A stretch of DNA of 19,017 bases from JAVBKE01 sp031554215 (GTDB taxonomy: Bacteria > Bacillota > Bacilli > JARBTR01): positions 1-19,017 of the forward strand of contig JAVBKF010000244.1 of assembly GCA_031554215.1 (NCBI GenBank), written 5' to 3'. Below, piece after piece: positions 1-7,062 of this stretch (positions are counted from its first letter, which is position 1; the number at the start of each line of letters is the position of its first letter). Made by a program: the position numbers and the translations under genes. The notes beneath the pieces were generated by a model that was not told the origin of the DNA, ran no database searches, and saw only the letters and a program-made list of their open reading frames with translations.

Positions 1-142
1 CCAATACATCTGGACATTGGGCAGAAAGGACAACTGCACTCACCAGTTCTAAGTGATTACGATGGTCTAATTCACAGTGCGCATCAGGGAACATTTCTCC
101 GATGACGGCTAATGTTTCAGCGATTTGTTTTTTTGACTGCAT
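1..142 (-). CDS. nth: Endonuclease III, N-terminal part (runs off window)
   Basis: This is the first 47 codons of a DNA glycosylase/AP lyase that removes oxidised pyrimidines in base excision repair. The start is ATG at 142, preceded by AAAGGAG at good spacing. The visible protein begins MQSKKQIAETLAVIGEMFPD and continues with AHCELDHRN and VVLSAQCPD, which matches the Nth N-terminus (family pattern FPDAHCEL...ALSAQCTD). The helix-hairpin-helix and the iron-sulphur cysteines lie outside the window. It follows dnaD after a 36-nt gap, the order seen in B. subtilis and Listeria, so the two are probably co-transcribed. A small oddity is Pro instead of the usual Thr after SAQC. Confidence 0.85.
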   Translation of the reverse strand, partial: MQSKKQIAETLAVIGEMFPDAHCELDHRNHLELVSAVVLSAQCPDVL

Positions 143-178
143 CTCAAACTCCTTTCGTTAGCGGTTTTGATGCTTTCG

Positions 179-871
179 TTACTCTTCGAGCCAGTTATAT
201 AATCTCATGCTTTTGACAGGCGCTTCTTGTACAGGCTGTTGCGGTGATTTCTTGTAGCTACGAAATTTCTCGCTATGCGCCCTCGCCTGTTCGACTGTTC
301 GGATACCACGCTGCTTCCAGTCATAGAGAATCCGTTCGATATAGCGGAAGTTAAATGCAGATGAGATAACCGCTTCTTTCAGTGCAAGTTTAATTAAAGC
401 AGGATCAATTTTGTCTAAATCTATCCATTGAGAGAGCGTTTCTGCTTCAAATGGAGATAGCGGTCTGCCAAACTCTTGCTCAAAAATAGGATAGAGGTTT
501 TCTTCCACTGGCTGTTGCACCTGCGCCCTATTCTGCAAATGCAATGCAAATACGTGCGCAATTTTATCGTAGAGTGGGGTAATATCGTACTGTTCATGAT
601 GAATCCCCTCATCCGAATCAAACGGGACAATTCGGATACAACCGACTTTGATTAATTCAAAAAGAATATCTTTACACGCTTGTTCAGATAATGACATTTT
701 CGTAGAAAATTCTGCTGGCGTCGGAAATAGGTTACCAGATTGATTGAAATGGATCAGATGAATCAGTAACATAAAGCTCTGATCATTCAGCCCGATTTCT
801 TTATAGTGATCTAACAAATAACTTGGCAACACCAGTTGTGCTTGCTGCATCCAATTTGTCAGTTTCTTCAT
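179..871 (-). CDS. dnaD: DNA replication initiation protein DnaD
   Basis: DnaD is a primosome component of Firmicutes that helps load the replicative helicase at oriC and at restart forks. The protein is 230 residues when started at ATG 871, close to the 232 of B. subtilis. An upstream in-frame start at 901 exists, but ATG 871 has GAGGTG seven bases before it and gives the expected N-terminus MKKLTNWMQQ. An N-terminal winged-helix part covers about residues 1-100. The C-terminal DnaD/DnaB-like domain covers about 125-200 and contains the signature YIERILYDW. The C-terminus is basic and then ends in LYNWLEE. It lies between asnS and nth as in Bacillus, but is separated from asnS by a terminator, so it needs its own promoter. 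Confidence 0.92.
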   Translation of the reverse strand: MKKLTNWMQQAQLVLPSYLLDHYKEIGLNDQSFMLLIHLIHFNQSGNLFPTPAEFSTKMSLSEQACKDILFELIKVGCIRIVPFDSDEGIHHEQYDITPLYDKIAHVFALHLQNRAQVQQPVEENLYPIFEQEFGRPLSPFEAETLSQWIDLDKIDPALIKLALKEAVISSAFNFRYIERILYDWKQRGIRTVEQARAHSEKFRSYKKSPQQPVQEAPVKSMRLYNWLEE

Positions 872-880
872 AACTAAACA

Positions 881-895
881 CCTCATAAAATAGTA
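881..895 (-). promoter_or_regulatory. Candidate extended -10 promoter for dnaD
   Basis: On the minus strand TGATATACT (TG-N-TATACT, an extended -10 element) lies just upstream of the dnaD ribosome binding site. I see no good -35 hexamer at 17 bp. The terminator behind asnS requires a dnaD promoter in this gap, which supports the call, but it would give a very short leader. Confidence 0.4.
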
Positions 896-921
896 TATCA
901 TGACTACTAACAGAAAATAGT

Positions 922-970
922 CACTTCCTACATTTTCCCCAATTTAATTTTGTGCTACGAAAAGGAAGTG
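922..970. repeat. 8-bp inverted repeat upstream of dnaD
   Basis: CACTTCCT at 922-929 and AGGAAGTG at 963-970 are perfect inverted copies around a 33-nt AT-rich spacer. A second imperfect pair, TGACTA (901-906) and TAGTCA (918-923), lies just beside it. There is no T-tract, so neither looks like a terminator. They could be operator half-sites of the dnaD promoter region, or chance. Confidence 0.35.
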
Positions 971-1014
971 AAGGAAGCGCGAAATCTTCTAAAATGCGCT
1001 ACCATCTGCAATAG

Positions 1015-1053
1015 AAAAAACCATGGCACTACCATTAGCTGCACATGGTTTTT
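1015..1053 (-). terminator. Intrinsic terminator of asnS
   Basis: The arms AAAAACCATG (1016-1025) and CATGGTTTTT (1044-1053) form a 10-bp stem with an 18-nt loop. On the minus strand it ends in CCATGGTTTTTT, about 30 nt past the asnS stop. The symmetric A/T tails mean it could work in both directions. Confidence 0.85.
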
Positions 1054-1082
1054 CGTATCGACTGTCAGATTAGACATCAGTT

Positions 1083-2456
1083 CTAGAATTCACAATTCAT
1101 TGGTGTTCTTGGGAATGGCGACACATCTCTGATGTTTTCCATACCCGTTAAGAACATCAGCAAGCGTTCAAAGCCAATACCAAATCCAGCATGATCACAG
1201 CTACCGAATTGACGTAGGTTTAAGTACCAATCAAGCTCCTCCGCCGGCACATTCATTTGTTCCATTCTAGCTAGCAATTGATCATACCTTGCTTCCCTCT
1301 GGCTACCACCCATCAGTTCCCCAGAACCTGGCACAAGCACATCGACTGCTGCTACTGTTTCATTATCATCGTTTAACTTCATGTAAAATGCTTTAATATC
1401 CTTTGGCCAGTCATAAACAAATACAGCTGAACCAAAATGTTTTTCAGTTAGATATTTCTCGTGCTCTGTCGCTAAATCCCCACCATAACTTGGTGCAAAC
1501 TCAAACTTTGCTTTTGCACTAAGTAAAATATCGACAGCTTCTTTATGCGTGATTCTGGCAAGTTGTGAAGCCACCAGATGCTTGTGCTTGCCGAGTAAGT
1601 CCACTTTATTATATGTACTTAGAAATGCCAATTCTTTTTCACATTTTTCGCACACTCTTGTAACAACAAATTTCAGAAATTCTTCTTGAATATCCATCAG
1701 TTCATTTAAATCACAGAAGGCAATCTCAGGTTCCATCATCCAAAACTCTGCCAAATGGGTCTTTGTGTTTGAGTTCTCTGCTCTAAAAATAGGCGCAAAC
1801 GTGTATATTTTCTTAAACGCCATCGCAAATGCTTCGCCTTCTAGCTGCCCAGTTACCGCAAGTGATGCCTGTTTGCCAAAAAAGTCATTTGCAAAATCAC
1901 GCTCACCGCTACCGGCTACATCAAGGGATGTAACAGTAAATGATTCACCAGCGCCTTCGCCATCATTCGTAGTCAGTGCTGGTGCATTGAGATAAATATA
2001 ATCGCGCTCCTGAAAATACTCGTGAATCGCCATTGCTGCTACACTTCGCAGGCGGAAAATCGCTTGAAATAATTTTGATCGGGGTCTTAGATAAGCAATT
2101 TCACGCAAGAATTCAAGTGAATGCTTCTTCGGTTGCAGTGGATAATTATCCGGTGAAGCACCAATCAAATGAATTTCAGTGGCAACTATTTCCAATTGGT
2201 TGTTGTAATCAGAAAGTATCAATTTACCAACGACAGAAATAGAGGCACCTACACGGTAACCGTTAATGTCTTCAAATGACGACAAATTGTCATCATATGT
2301 CACTTGGATGCTATCAAATACAGTTCCATCAAAAAAATCAATAAACGCAATGGCTTTCTGTTTACGATGATTGCGGATCCAACCATGAAGAAACACCTCT
2401 TCGCCTAAATCAACACTTCTCTCCGTGAAAATATCTCGTAAATCAATCTTTTTCAT
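1083..2456 (-). CDS. asnS: Asparagine--tRNA ligase (E. coli/Clostridia-like form)
   Basis: This class II aminoacyl-tRNA synthetase charges tRNA-Asn with asparagine in the cytoplasm. It has 457 residues. The N-terminal OB-fold anticodon-binding domain (about 1-100) contains VFLHGWIRNHR. The catalytic domain follows, with motif 2 FRAENSNT at 224-231, HLAEFWMMEPE just after it, and motif 3 GFGIGFERLL near the end; it finishes in PFPRTPMNCEF. ATG 2456 is preceded by GGAGGTG. Asn after FRAE and the surrounding sequence separate it from AspRS. The sequence GQLEGEAFAMAFKKIYTF and the length resemble E. coli and clostridial AsnRS rather than the ~430-residue B. subtilis enzyme. It sits at the usual Bacillales asnS locus but is flanked by terminators on both sides, so it is a single-gene transcription unit. 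Confidence 0.95.
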   Translation of the reverse strand: MKKIDLRDIFTERSVDLGEEVFLHGWIRNHRKQKAIAFIDFFDGTVFDSIQVTYDDNLSSFEDINGYRVGASISVVGKLILSDYNNQLEIVATEIHLIGASPDNYPLQPKKHSLEFLREIAYLRPRSKLFQAIFRLRSVAAMAIHEYFQERDYIYLNAPALTTNDGEGAGESFTVTSLDVAGSGERDFANDFFGKQASLAVTGQLEGEAFAMAFKKIYTFAPIFRAENSNTKTHLAEFWMMEPEIAFCDLNELMDIQEEFLKFVVTRVCEKCEKELAFLSTYNKVDLLGKHKHLVASQLARITHKEAVDILLSAKAKFEFAPSYGGDLATEHEKYLTEKHFGSAVFVYDWPKDIKAFYMKLNDDNETVAAVDVLVPGSGELMGGSQREARYDQLLARMEQMNVPAEELDWYLNLRQFGSCDHAGFGIGFERLLMFLTGMENIRDVSPFPRTPMNCEF

Positions 2457-2729
2457 CAGTGCACCTCCAAATAGTGGCTAGCTAAACTCAGTTTATCACA
2501 AAACTGTTTTTTAAAAATAATACCTTATTATGAGCGAAATAGCTACATTTGCTTAGAAATTTTCTGATTCATGTGTCTAAGCATCACCCAAAGCTAGCGT
2601 TTTGATCAAAATTAGGCAGCACCAGATGATATGATCGGACATGACTGCACCACCTATAACCCGCTGACGGTATATCACAATCTAAACGGCAGACGCGCGC
2701 TCTTGCCAAGCAGAATAATTTACGCAACG
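2457..2729 (-). promoter_or_regulatory. Long upstream region/leader of asnS
   Basis: About 270 nt separate the aspB terminator from the asnS start, with no gene. Visible structures are a 7-bp inverted repeat GCTTAGA (2551-2557)/TCTAAGC (2576-2582), a 12-bp perfect palindrome TTTTGATCAAAA (2600-2611), and a short inverted repeat CAGTTT/AAACTG (about 2490-2507) close to the ribosome binding site. An extended -10-like TGATATACC lies near 2670, without a clear -35. I do not find the conserved T-box element, so tRNA-dependent control cannot be claimed. Confidence 0.4.
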
Positions 2730-2730
2730 A

Positions 2731-2766
2731 AAAAAAGGGGTAACCTCCCGGTCAAGAAGTCCCCCA
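2731..2766 (-). terminator. Intrinsic terminator of the ypmB-aspB unit
   Basis: On the minus strand GGGG-G-ACTTC, an 8-nt loop, GAGGT-TA-CCCC is followed by seven T. The stem is GC-rich and starts about 65 nt after the aspB stop. Confidence 0.88.
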
Positions 2767-2830
2767 TTTCAAACAATGCAATATCGTATCATTCAAACAA
2801 CACCTAGCATTTTCATCCTTTTTCAAAACA

Positions 2831-4024
2831 TTAACGAATCGCTGCAACCTTTTCCTTTATAAACCCACTTATCCGTGTAATACCTTCGGTTAGCGCATCA
2901 AGACCAGTTGCATAGGAAATACGAATATGATTGGGTGCACCAAAACCACTACCAGGCACAACCGCAACATATTTTTCTGCTAATAATTCATTGGCAAATT
3001 GATCTGCATCATCATAGCCACACTTTTCAAGTAATGCTGTACAGTCAACCCAGAAGTAAAAAGCACCAGCTGGTTTCTCACAAGTGCAGAATGAGAGTTC
3101 AGATAACTGCTGATAAGCAGTCTTGCGTCTTTCGGAGAATGCTTGTTGCATCTGCAGGACAGACTCCTGTGAACTATTATAGGCCGCAATTGCACCATAC
3201 TGGGCATTCGTATTTGGGTTTGACGTCGTATGGCTGGCAATCGTCTCCATTGCCCCAATCAGTTGCTGGTTTCCGGCTGCATAGCCAATCCGCCAACCTG
3301 TCATTGCATGCGACTTAGATAAGCCATTGACAACAATTGTAAGCGCCTTCAATTCATCTGATAGCTGAGCAATTGAAACAAATTTTGTTGACCCATAAAT
3401 CAGTTTCTCATAAATCTCATCCGAGATGATGATGATCTGATGTTGCAAACAAACTTTTCCGATTGCCAGTAACTCCGCCTCGCTATAGACCATGCCTGTT
3501 GGATTGTTAGGTGAATTGATGATGACTGCTTTCGTGCGAGACGTCACAGCTTCCTGAAGTAATTCTGGTGTGATTTTGTATTGATCCACCATCGTCGTTT
3601 GGGCGATTACAGGCGTACCACCAGCGAGTTTCACCTGCTCCGGATAACTAACCCAGTAAGGCGCTGGAATCACAACCTCATCACCCTCATTCAGCAAAGC
3701 TTGAAATATCATCGCTAATACCTGCTTTGCTCCAACGCCAACGAGGATTTCTGACCGCAGGTAATCAAGTTGCTGATCTCGCCTTAACTTAGCGATAATC
3801 GCATCTTTCAGTCCAGCGACACCGCCGGAAGGTGTATATTTCGTTAAGCCTTGCTTCATGGATAAATAGGCTGCCTCTATAATATGCTCCGGTGTATTAA
3901 AATCTGGCTCACCAGCACCAAGGCCTATGACATCAATGCCAGCAGCCCTCAGTTCGTTTGCTTTCGCCGTAATCATCAGTGTTGATGAGGGTGTTATTGC
4001 AGATACACGCTGCGTGATATCCAT
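2831..4024 (-). CDS. aspB: Aspartate aminotransferase (class I, PLP)
   Basis: This cytoplasmic fold type I aminotransferase interconverts aspartate/2-oxoglutarate and oxaloacetate/glutamate. It has 397 residues, the normal length. PLP-binding landmarks are visible: SPNNPTG at 171-177, SDEIYEKL at 201-208, the Schiff-base lysine K237 in GLSKSHAMTGWRIGY, and a C-terminal HIRISYA with the substrate carboxylate arginine. The N-terminal part with LGAGEPDFNTPEHI and KYTPSGG is typical of the AspB (subgroup I-gamma) enzymes of Bacillus. ATG 4024 has AGGAG upstream. It lies 20 nt after ypmB, as in B. subtilis, so the two are co-transcribed and end at the terminator at 2731-2766. The exact amino acid specificity is inferred from the family and synteny. 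Confidence 0.93.
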   Translation of the reverse strand: MDITQRVSAITPSSTLMITAKANELRAAGIDVIGLGAGEPDFNTPEHIIEAAYLSMKQGLTKYTPSGGVAGLKDAIIAKLRRDQQLDYLRSEILVGVGAKQVLAMIFQALLNEGDEVVIPAPYWVSYPEQVKLAGGTPVIAQTTMVDQYKITPELLQEAVTSRTKAVIINSPNNPTGMVYSEAELLAIGKVCLQHQIIIISDEIYEKLIYGSTKFVSIAQLSDELKALTIVVNGLSKSHAMTGWRIGYAAGNQQLIGAMETIASHTTSNPNTNAQYGAIAAYNSSQESVLQMQQAFSERRKTAYQQLSELSFCTCEKPAGAFYFWVDCTALLEKCGYDDADQFANELLAEKYVAVVPGSGFGAPNHIRISYATGLDALTEGITRISGFIKEKVAAIR

Positions 4025-4044
4025 ATTTATTTCTCCTAATCAGG

Positions 4045-4521
4045 TTAATGACCGATCTTTTTGAAGACTTCTTTCCCGTAAAAATCAATGTAGTAATACC
4101 CTAAATTATTCTCTTTATCCAAATAAGTCACTTCCCACAATGGCTTATTTTTCTCCATGCCGAGCTTCGCCGACATAATTTCTTCAACTGATTCCTGTTG
4201 CTTCACGTAAGCAATGGCTTTCTCTTCAGAAATACCTTCTGATAATGCGATTGTTACCGGCTTGTCTTTCCCATCTGGAATCCAAACGCCGACTTCTTTT
4301 CCCTTTTTATCGACGCCAGTAATGACATCCCAATGCTCATTTCCTTGATACATGTAAAAATCAGTATATTCCTGCATACCAACTTCTTTTTCCGCCACTG
4401 ACTTTGCTTGGTCATAAGCCTCTCGCCGAGGTTTATCAGCAACCGTATACAGGATAATATAGAACAATAGCACCACGAGTAGTACAAGAAACGCTATGGT
4501 GATCATTCGTTTCCTCTTCAC
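4045..4521 (-). CDS. ypmB: YpmB-like membrane-anchored PepSY-type protein
   Basis: This is a 158-residue protein of unknown biochemical role. A short basic N-terminus (MKRKRM) is followed by one hydrophobic helix at about residues 7-28, so it is probably anchored in the membrane with the rest outside the cell. The outer part has two similar alpha/beta segments, each with a helix rich in charged residues (AYDQAKSVAEKEVG and SEEKAIAYVKQQ) followed by strands such as PLWEVTYLD and LGYYYIDFYGKEV, which is the PepSY pattern. The start is GTG 4521, with AGGAGGT eight bases before it. Size, topology and the place directly before aspB match B. subtilis YpmB. Upstream, where ypmA and dinG are expected, there is instead the accessory island. 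Confidence 0.85.
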   Translation of the reverse strand: MKRKRMITIAFLVLLVVLLFYIILYTVADKPRREAYDQAKSVAEKEVGMQEYTDFYMYQGNEHWDVITGVDKKGKEVGVWIPDGKDKPVTIALSEGISEEKAIAYVKQQESVEEIMSAKLGMEKNKPLWEVTYLDKENNLGYYYIDFYGKEVFKKIGH

Positions 4522-4587
4522 AATAGGTAACCTCCTAAATCAAATTCCATCTGTATCAACCATTGATTCAAATGAAAACCGGTACAA

Positions 4588-4633
4588 TTTTATCAAACAC
4601 CTTTTATCCAGATTACAGTTGTTTTATCAAACA
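4588..4633 (-). promoter_or_regulatory. 12-bp direct repeat in the ypmB promoter region
   Basis: On the minus strand TGTTTGATAAAA occurs twice, perfectly, at 4622-4633 and 4588-4599 (34 bp apart, about three helical turns). The first copy provides TTGATA, which together with GATAAA 16 bp downstream makes a possible weak promoter for ypmB-aspB. The repeats may be operator sites. No regulator can be named. Confidence 0.4.
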
Positions 4634-4913
4634 AGCAATGAAAAAATGATTGCTTTTGCATTTTTTTCAAATAAATCCTTTTGTTGCGTACATGGGAATC
4701 ATTTTTAAACGAATCGTTGGACCTGCTACATCCTCATCATTTCAGGAAAACGATTTAAAAAAAAATCACATCTAGGCACTAGTCAACATCCACGTACCGG
4801 ACTTTTGACATTACCTCCAAACGCCTATTATCACAGGCTTTCAGGCTAACTTATTCTATTTTCACTGACTTCTCAGCTAGTCAAATCACCATTATTAGTT
4901 AATAGTAACTTGA
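4634..4913. other. Gene-free stretch between ypmB and the recombinase
   Basis: I see no plausible gene here and no recognisable remnant of ypmA or dinG. The stretch is AT-rich, with A and T runs, and contains the hairpin GCCT-N8-AGGC and three copies of the octamer TTGACTAG/CTAGTCAA at its recombinase end (listed separately). The island's left boundary probably lies within it. Confidence 0.5.
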
Positions 4914-4917
4914 CTAG
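4776..4917. repeat. Cluster of CTAGTCAA/TTGACTAG octamers next to the recombinase stop
   Basis: CTAGTCAA occurs at 4779-4786 and 4877-4884, and its inverse TTGACTAG at 4910-4917, overlapping the recombinase stop codon. The last two form an 8-bp inverted repeat around 25 nt. The first copy sits inside GGCACTAGTCAAC, whose 9-bp core GCACTAGTC recurs at 9175-9183. There is no T-tract, so it is not a terminator. These are candidate recombinase binding or attachment sequences. Confidence 0.4.
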
Positions 4918-6410
4918 GTGGTGAAAATGCCTTCTAACTCTTTATACTTATACTTCACTCTGACTTCTTTGGTTTCTGTGATTTCTATTCTTTCTACAAA
5001 CCAACTTAACATCTCTCTCGTTAATTCGTTCAGCTTTAGAAATCCATCCAGCTTCTTCTTCAAGTTCTTCCTGTCTATTTCTGATGCTGGCTGTTTATTT
5101 TTCGTTAATTCGGCTTTCTCTTGCTCCAGTTGGTTGATTTTTTCTTGCAATTTTTCTATGAAACTGTCATATGCTTCCTTGCTTATCGCATCACATATGA
5201 ATTTTTCCAGCGCATTTTGCTTTAAAATCATTTGTTTCTGTATTTGTGACTCTAACCACTTTAATCTTGCTAGTGTCTTTTTTCGTGCTGTTGCTGTCTT
5301 CTTTTCGAGTTCTGCCTCGTATGATGAACTATCAAGTTGCTGGCTCCTCGTTCTCATATCTTCGAGTACCATTTCACTCAATTTATCCTCTAAGATGCTG
5401 TGTATCGTACAGGCTATATTACCGTGTTTTCCATAGCTTCCGCATATGTACCTCGCCCTTCTTCCGCCTCTTTGATGGTGCCACATGGACTTCCCACAAT
5501 CTGCACAATAGACATAGTTTGTGAATAGATGGGTTGTTGCCTTTAGCTTCCCTCGTCCTTTCTTGACTTCTGATTCTAGGATTTTGTTCACATGCTCGTA
5601 CACTTCTCTTGTCACAATTGGCTCATGTACATTTGGTACGACTATCCAGTCTTTCTTTTCATTCACCTTGAACTTTTTCATTGTAACGCTGATTGATGTT
5701 CGTTTATTCTGTACCATGTCACCAACGTAGCTTGGATTTTCTAACATGCCCCTTACAACATTTTGACTCCAATATGTTTTCACTTTGCTTGAACCTTGGT
5801 AGTGGGTTGCTATTCCTTTTTCATTTAAATACCGTGCTATTGTACAACGATTCATACCGCTCAGATACTTGTTGAAAATGTCTGCTACTATGCTTGCCTC
5901 GTCCTCCTTAATCACTAGCTTTCTATTCACGAGTTGATAGCCATACGGTGGTCTACTGCCTAAATATAACCCTTGCTTTTGCTTCACATGAAAAACTGAT
6001 TTTATCCTGTCACCTATTCTTTGGCTTTCACTTTCGTATATCCATGCATATAAGCCAAACATTGCTTGTTTTGCTGGGTCATTTGTATCGACCTTGCCAT
6101 CTAGTGTAATGACTCGAATTCCTTGATTTATGGTCATTCTGATCAATTTGTACAACAATTCTACATTTCGTCCCAGTCGACTGAGTTCCTTTGCCACTAT
6201 TACGTCAAATTGCTTGTTTTCGGCATCTTCTATCATTTGCTTTAAACCATCTCGCCTATCTGTTGTACCTGTTTGTACGTCTATATAATGGCTGTGTAGG
6301 TCATATTCATTCTCTTTGATAAAGTTCTGAATGATTTCCTTTTGGTTTTCTGGTGATTCTTTTTGTTTCTCCTTGTTTGATGAAGCTCTGATATATCCTG
6401 CTACTTTCAT
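4914..6410 (-). CDS. Large serine recombinase / site-specific integrase
   Basis: This 498-residue protein belongs to the serine recombinases that integrate and excise mobile elements by double-strand cleavage through a serine-DNA link. The N-terminal resolvase domain (about 1-145) has YIRASS with the probable nucleophile S10, and ELSRLGRN at 75-82 with catalytic arginines. The recombinase domain (about 150-260) includes PPYGYQL and a helical DNA-binding part. A zinc-ribbon region follows with C302, C305, C323 and C334. After it comes a charged, coiled-coil-like stretch (about 365-450) typical of large serine integrases. The gene looks intact. ATG 6410 is preceded by AGAGGA, which lies partly in a small hairpin. 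It is the only recombination gene in the island and has no second recombinase or excision factor beside it. The element it belongs to cannot be named. Confidence 0.93.
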   Translation of the reverse strand: MKVAGYIRASSNKEKQKESPENQKEIIQNFIKENEYDLHSHYIDVQTGTTDRRDGLKQMIEDAENKQFDVIVAKELSRLGRNVELLYKLIRMTINQGIRVITLDGKVDTNDPAKQAMFGLYAWIYESESQRIGDRIKSVFHVKQKQGLYLGSRPPYGYQLVNRKLVIKEDEASIVADIFNKYLSGMNRCTIARYLNEKGIATHYQGSSKVKTYWSQNVVRGMLENPSYVGDMVQNKRTSISVTMKKFKVNEKKDWIVVPNVHEPIVTREVYEHVNKILESEVKKGRGKLKATTHLFTNYVYCADCGKSMWHHQRGGRRARYICGSYGKHGNIACTIHSILEDKLSEMVLEDMRTRSQQLDSSSYEAELEKKTATARKKTLARLKWLESQIQKQMILKQNALEKFICDAISKEAYDSFIEKLQEKINQLEQEKAELTKNKQPASEIDRKNLKKKLDGFLKLNELTREMLSWFVERIEITETKEVRVKYKYKELEGIFTT

Positions 6411-6431
6411 TCTGTACCATCCTCTGATGGT
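6411..6431 (-). promoter_or_regulatory. Recombinase RBS in a hairpin
   Basis: On the minus strand ACCATC-AGAG-GATGGT forms a 6-bp stem with a 4-nt loop just before the ATG. The loop and the first stem bases are the ribosome binding site AGAGGA. Folding would reduce initiation. The hairpin is seen directly; its role is inferred. Confidence 0.4.
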
Positions 6432-6954
6432 GACCAGCTTACTTACTGATTGTAATAATTATCCATATGTCTTTCCATATTTATTTGGTTATTATTGCGT
6501 GTTTATTGTTTCTTCTCCATGTAATTTTTGCCGTTTTATTCACATAAGTTTTATTCAATTTTACGCCTCTTTTCATTCTGGTTTTTGGCTCTCTAAAACA
6601 TGGTGTAAATCCCATCTTATCGTGCTTAGCGCACTATTTTCTACTCTATGTTACAGTGCTATTAGTGCTATTAGTGCTATTAGTGCTACTAGTGCTATTA
6701 GTAAGCGCTGGTTTGTCGCTTCGCTCCCCTTGCCATCTTTCCACTTCCAAACCGTTACGCTCTTGCCTTCGGCTCGCTCATTGTTTGGAAAGGAAATCTG
6801 TCAAGGCTTCTTCCGATGAAATGGCTGATCTAATTTCCTATCCTCGCGATACAAATCTTCTGATCAGGGCTGTCATTTGTTACATCAGCTCATTCAACTA
6901 CTTATTCATATTTCGGAAAGGTAAACTCGAAAAACTCGCTCAATATTCACGGTA
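6432..6954. other. Non-coding stretch upstream of the recombinase
   Basis: About 520 nt without a credible gene. Open frames on the plus strand here encode low-complexity or compositionally odd peptides without good ribosome binding sites. It contains the 9-bp tandem array (6655-6702) and an 8-bp inverted repeat TTCCAAAC (6745-6752)/GTTTGGAA (6783-6790) around a 30-nt loop. The part around 6710-6790 is clearly richer in G and C than its surroundings. I found no strong promoter for the recombinase. Confidence 0.5.
6655..6702. repeat. Tandem array of a 9-bp unit (AGTGCTATT)n
   Basis: Five and one third head-to-tail copies of AGTGCTATT, with one T-to-C change in the fourth copy (AGTGCTACT). That variant creates ACTAGTGCTAT (6688-6698), which is the reverse complement of 9172-9182 at the other end of the island. 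The unit length is a multiple of three, but the array lies in no credible gene. Confidence 0.9.
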
Positions 6955-6978
6955 GATAATATATCTAGTAAAATATAA

Positions 6979-7007
6979 TGGACAATCATACAAGGCTACA
7001 CTATACT
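6979..7007 (+). promoter_or_regulatory. Promoter of the holin-like toxin gene
   Basis: TGGACA (6979-6984) and TATACT (7002-7007) are separated by exactly 17 bp; each hexamer has five of six consensus bases. Transcription would start near 7014, giving a leader of about 50 nt before the toxin ATG. Confidence 0.75.
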
Positions 7008-7040
7008 TTTGAATAGCAGTAACACGGTCCAGTAGTGGTT

Positions 7041-7060
7041 TGCCCCGAGAGGGGGTGTTG
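7041..7060 (+). promoter_or_regulatory. Toxin RBS sequestered in a GNRA hairpin
   Basis: CCCC (7043-7046), GAGA (7047-7050) and GGGG (7051-7054) make a four-GC-pair stem with a GNRA tetraloop. The 3' arm is the ribosome binding site (GAGAGGGGG) of the toxin gene, eight bases before its ATG. Hiding the ribosome binding site is common for type I toxin mRNAs. Confidence 0.5.
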
Positions 7061-7062
7061 CA

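Noticed and set aside
950..1132. Small plus-strand ORF between dnaD and asnS
   Set aside because: It runs through the asnS terminator hairpin, has no convincing ribosome binding site and resembles nothing I know.
2457..2729. T-box riboswitch ahead of asnS
   Set aside because: No match to the conserved T-box antiterminator sequence; the only strong hairpin plus T-tract belongs to the end of the aspB unit.
4918..5875. Several plus-strand open frames opposite the recombinase gene
   Set aside because: They are antisense shadows of a clear serine recombinase; low-complexity Ser/Phe-rich peptides without motifs.
6655..6702. CRISPR array
   Set aside because: The repeats are 9-bp head-to-tail units without spacers, and there are no cas genes.
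6331..6955. Plus-strand open frames over the recombinase start and the tandem array (SAISAIS- or LLVLLV-type peptides)
   Set aside because: They arise from the 9-bp repeat and antisense sequence, have no good ribosome binding site and no recognisable domain.
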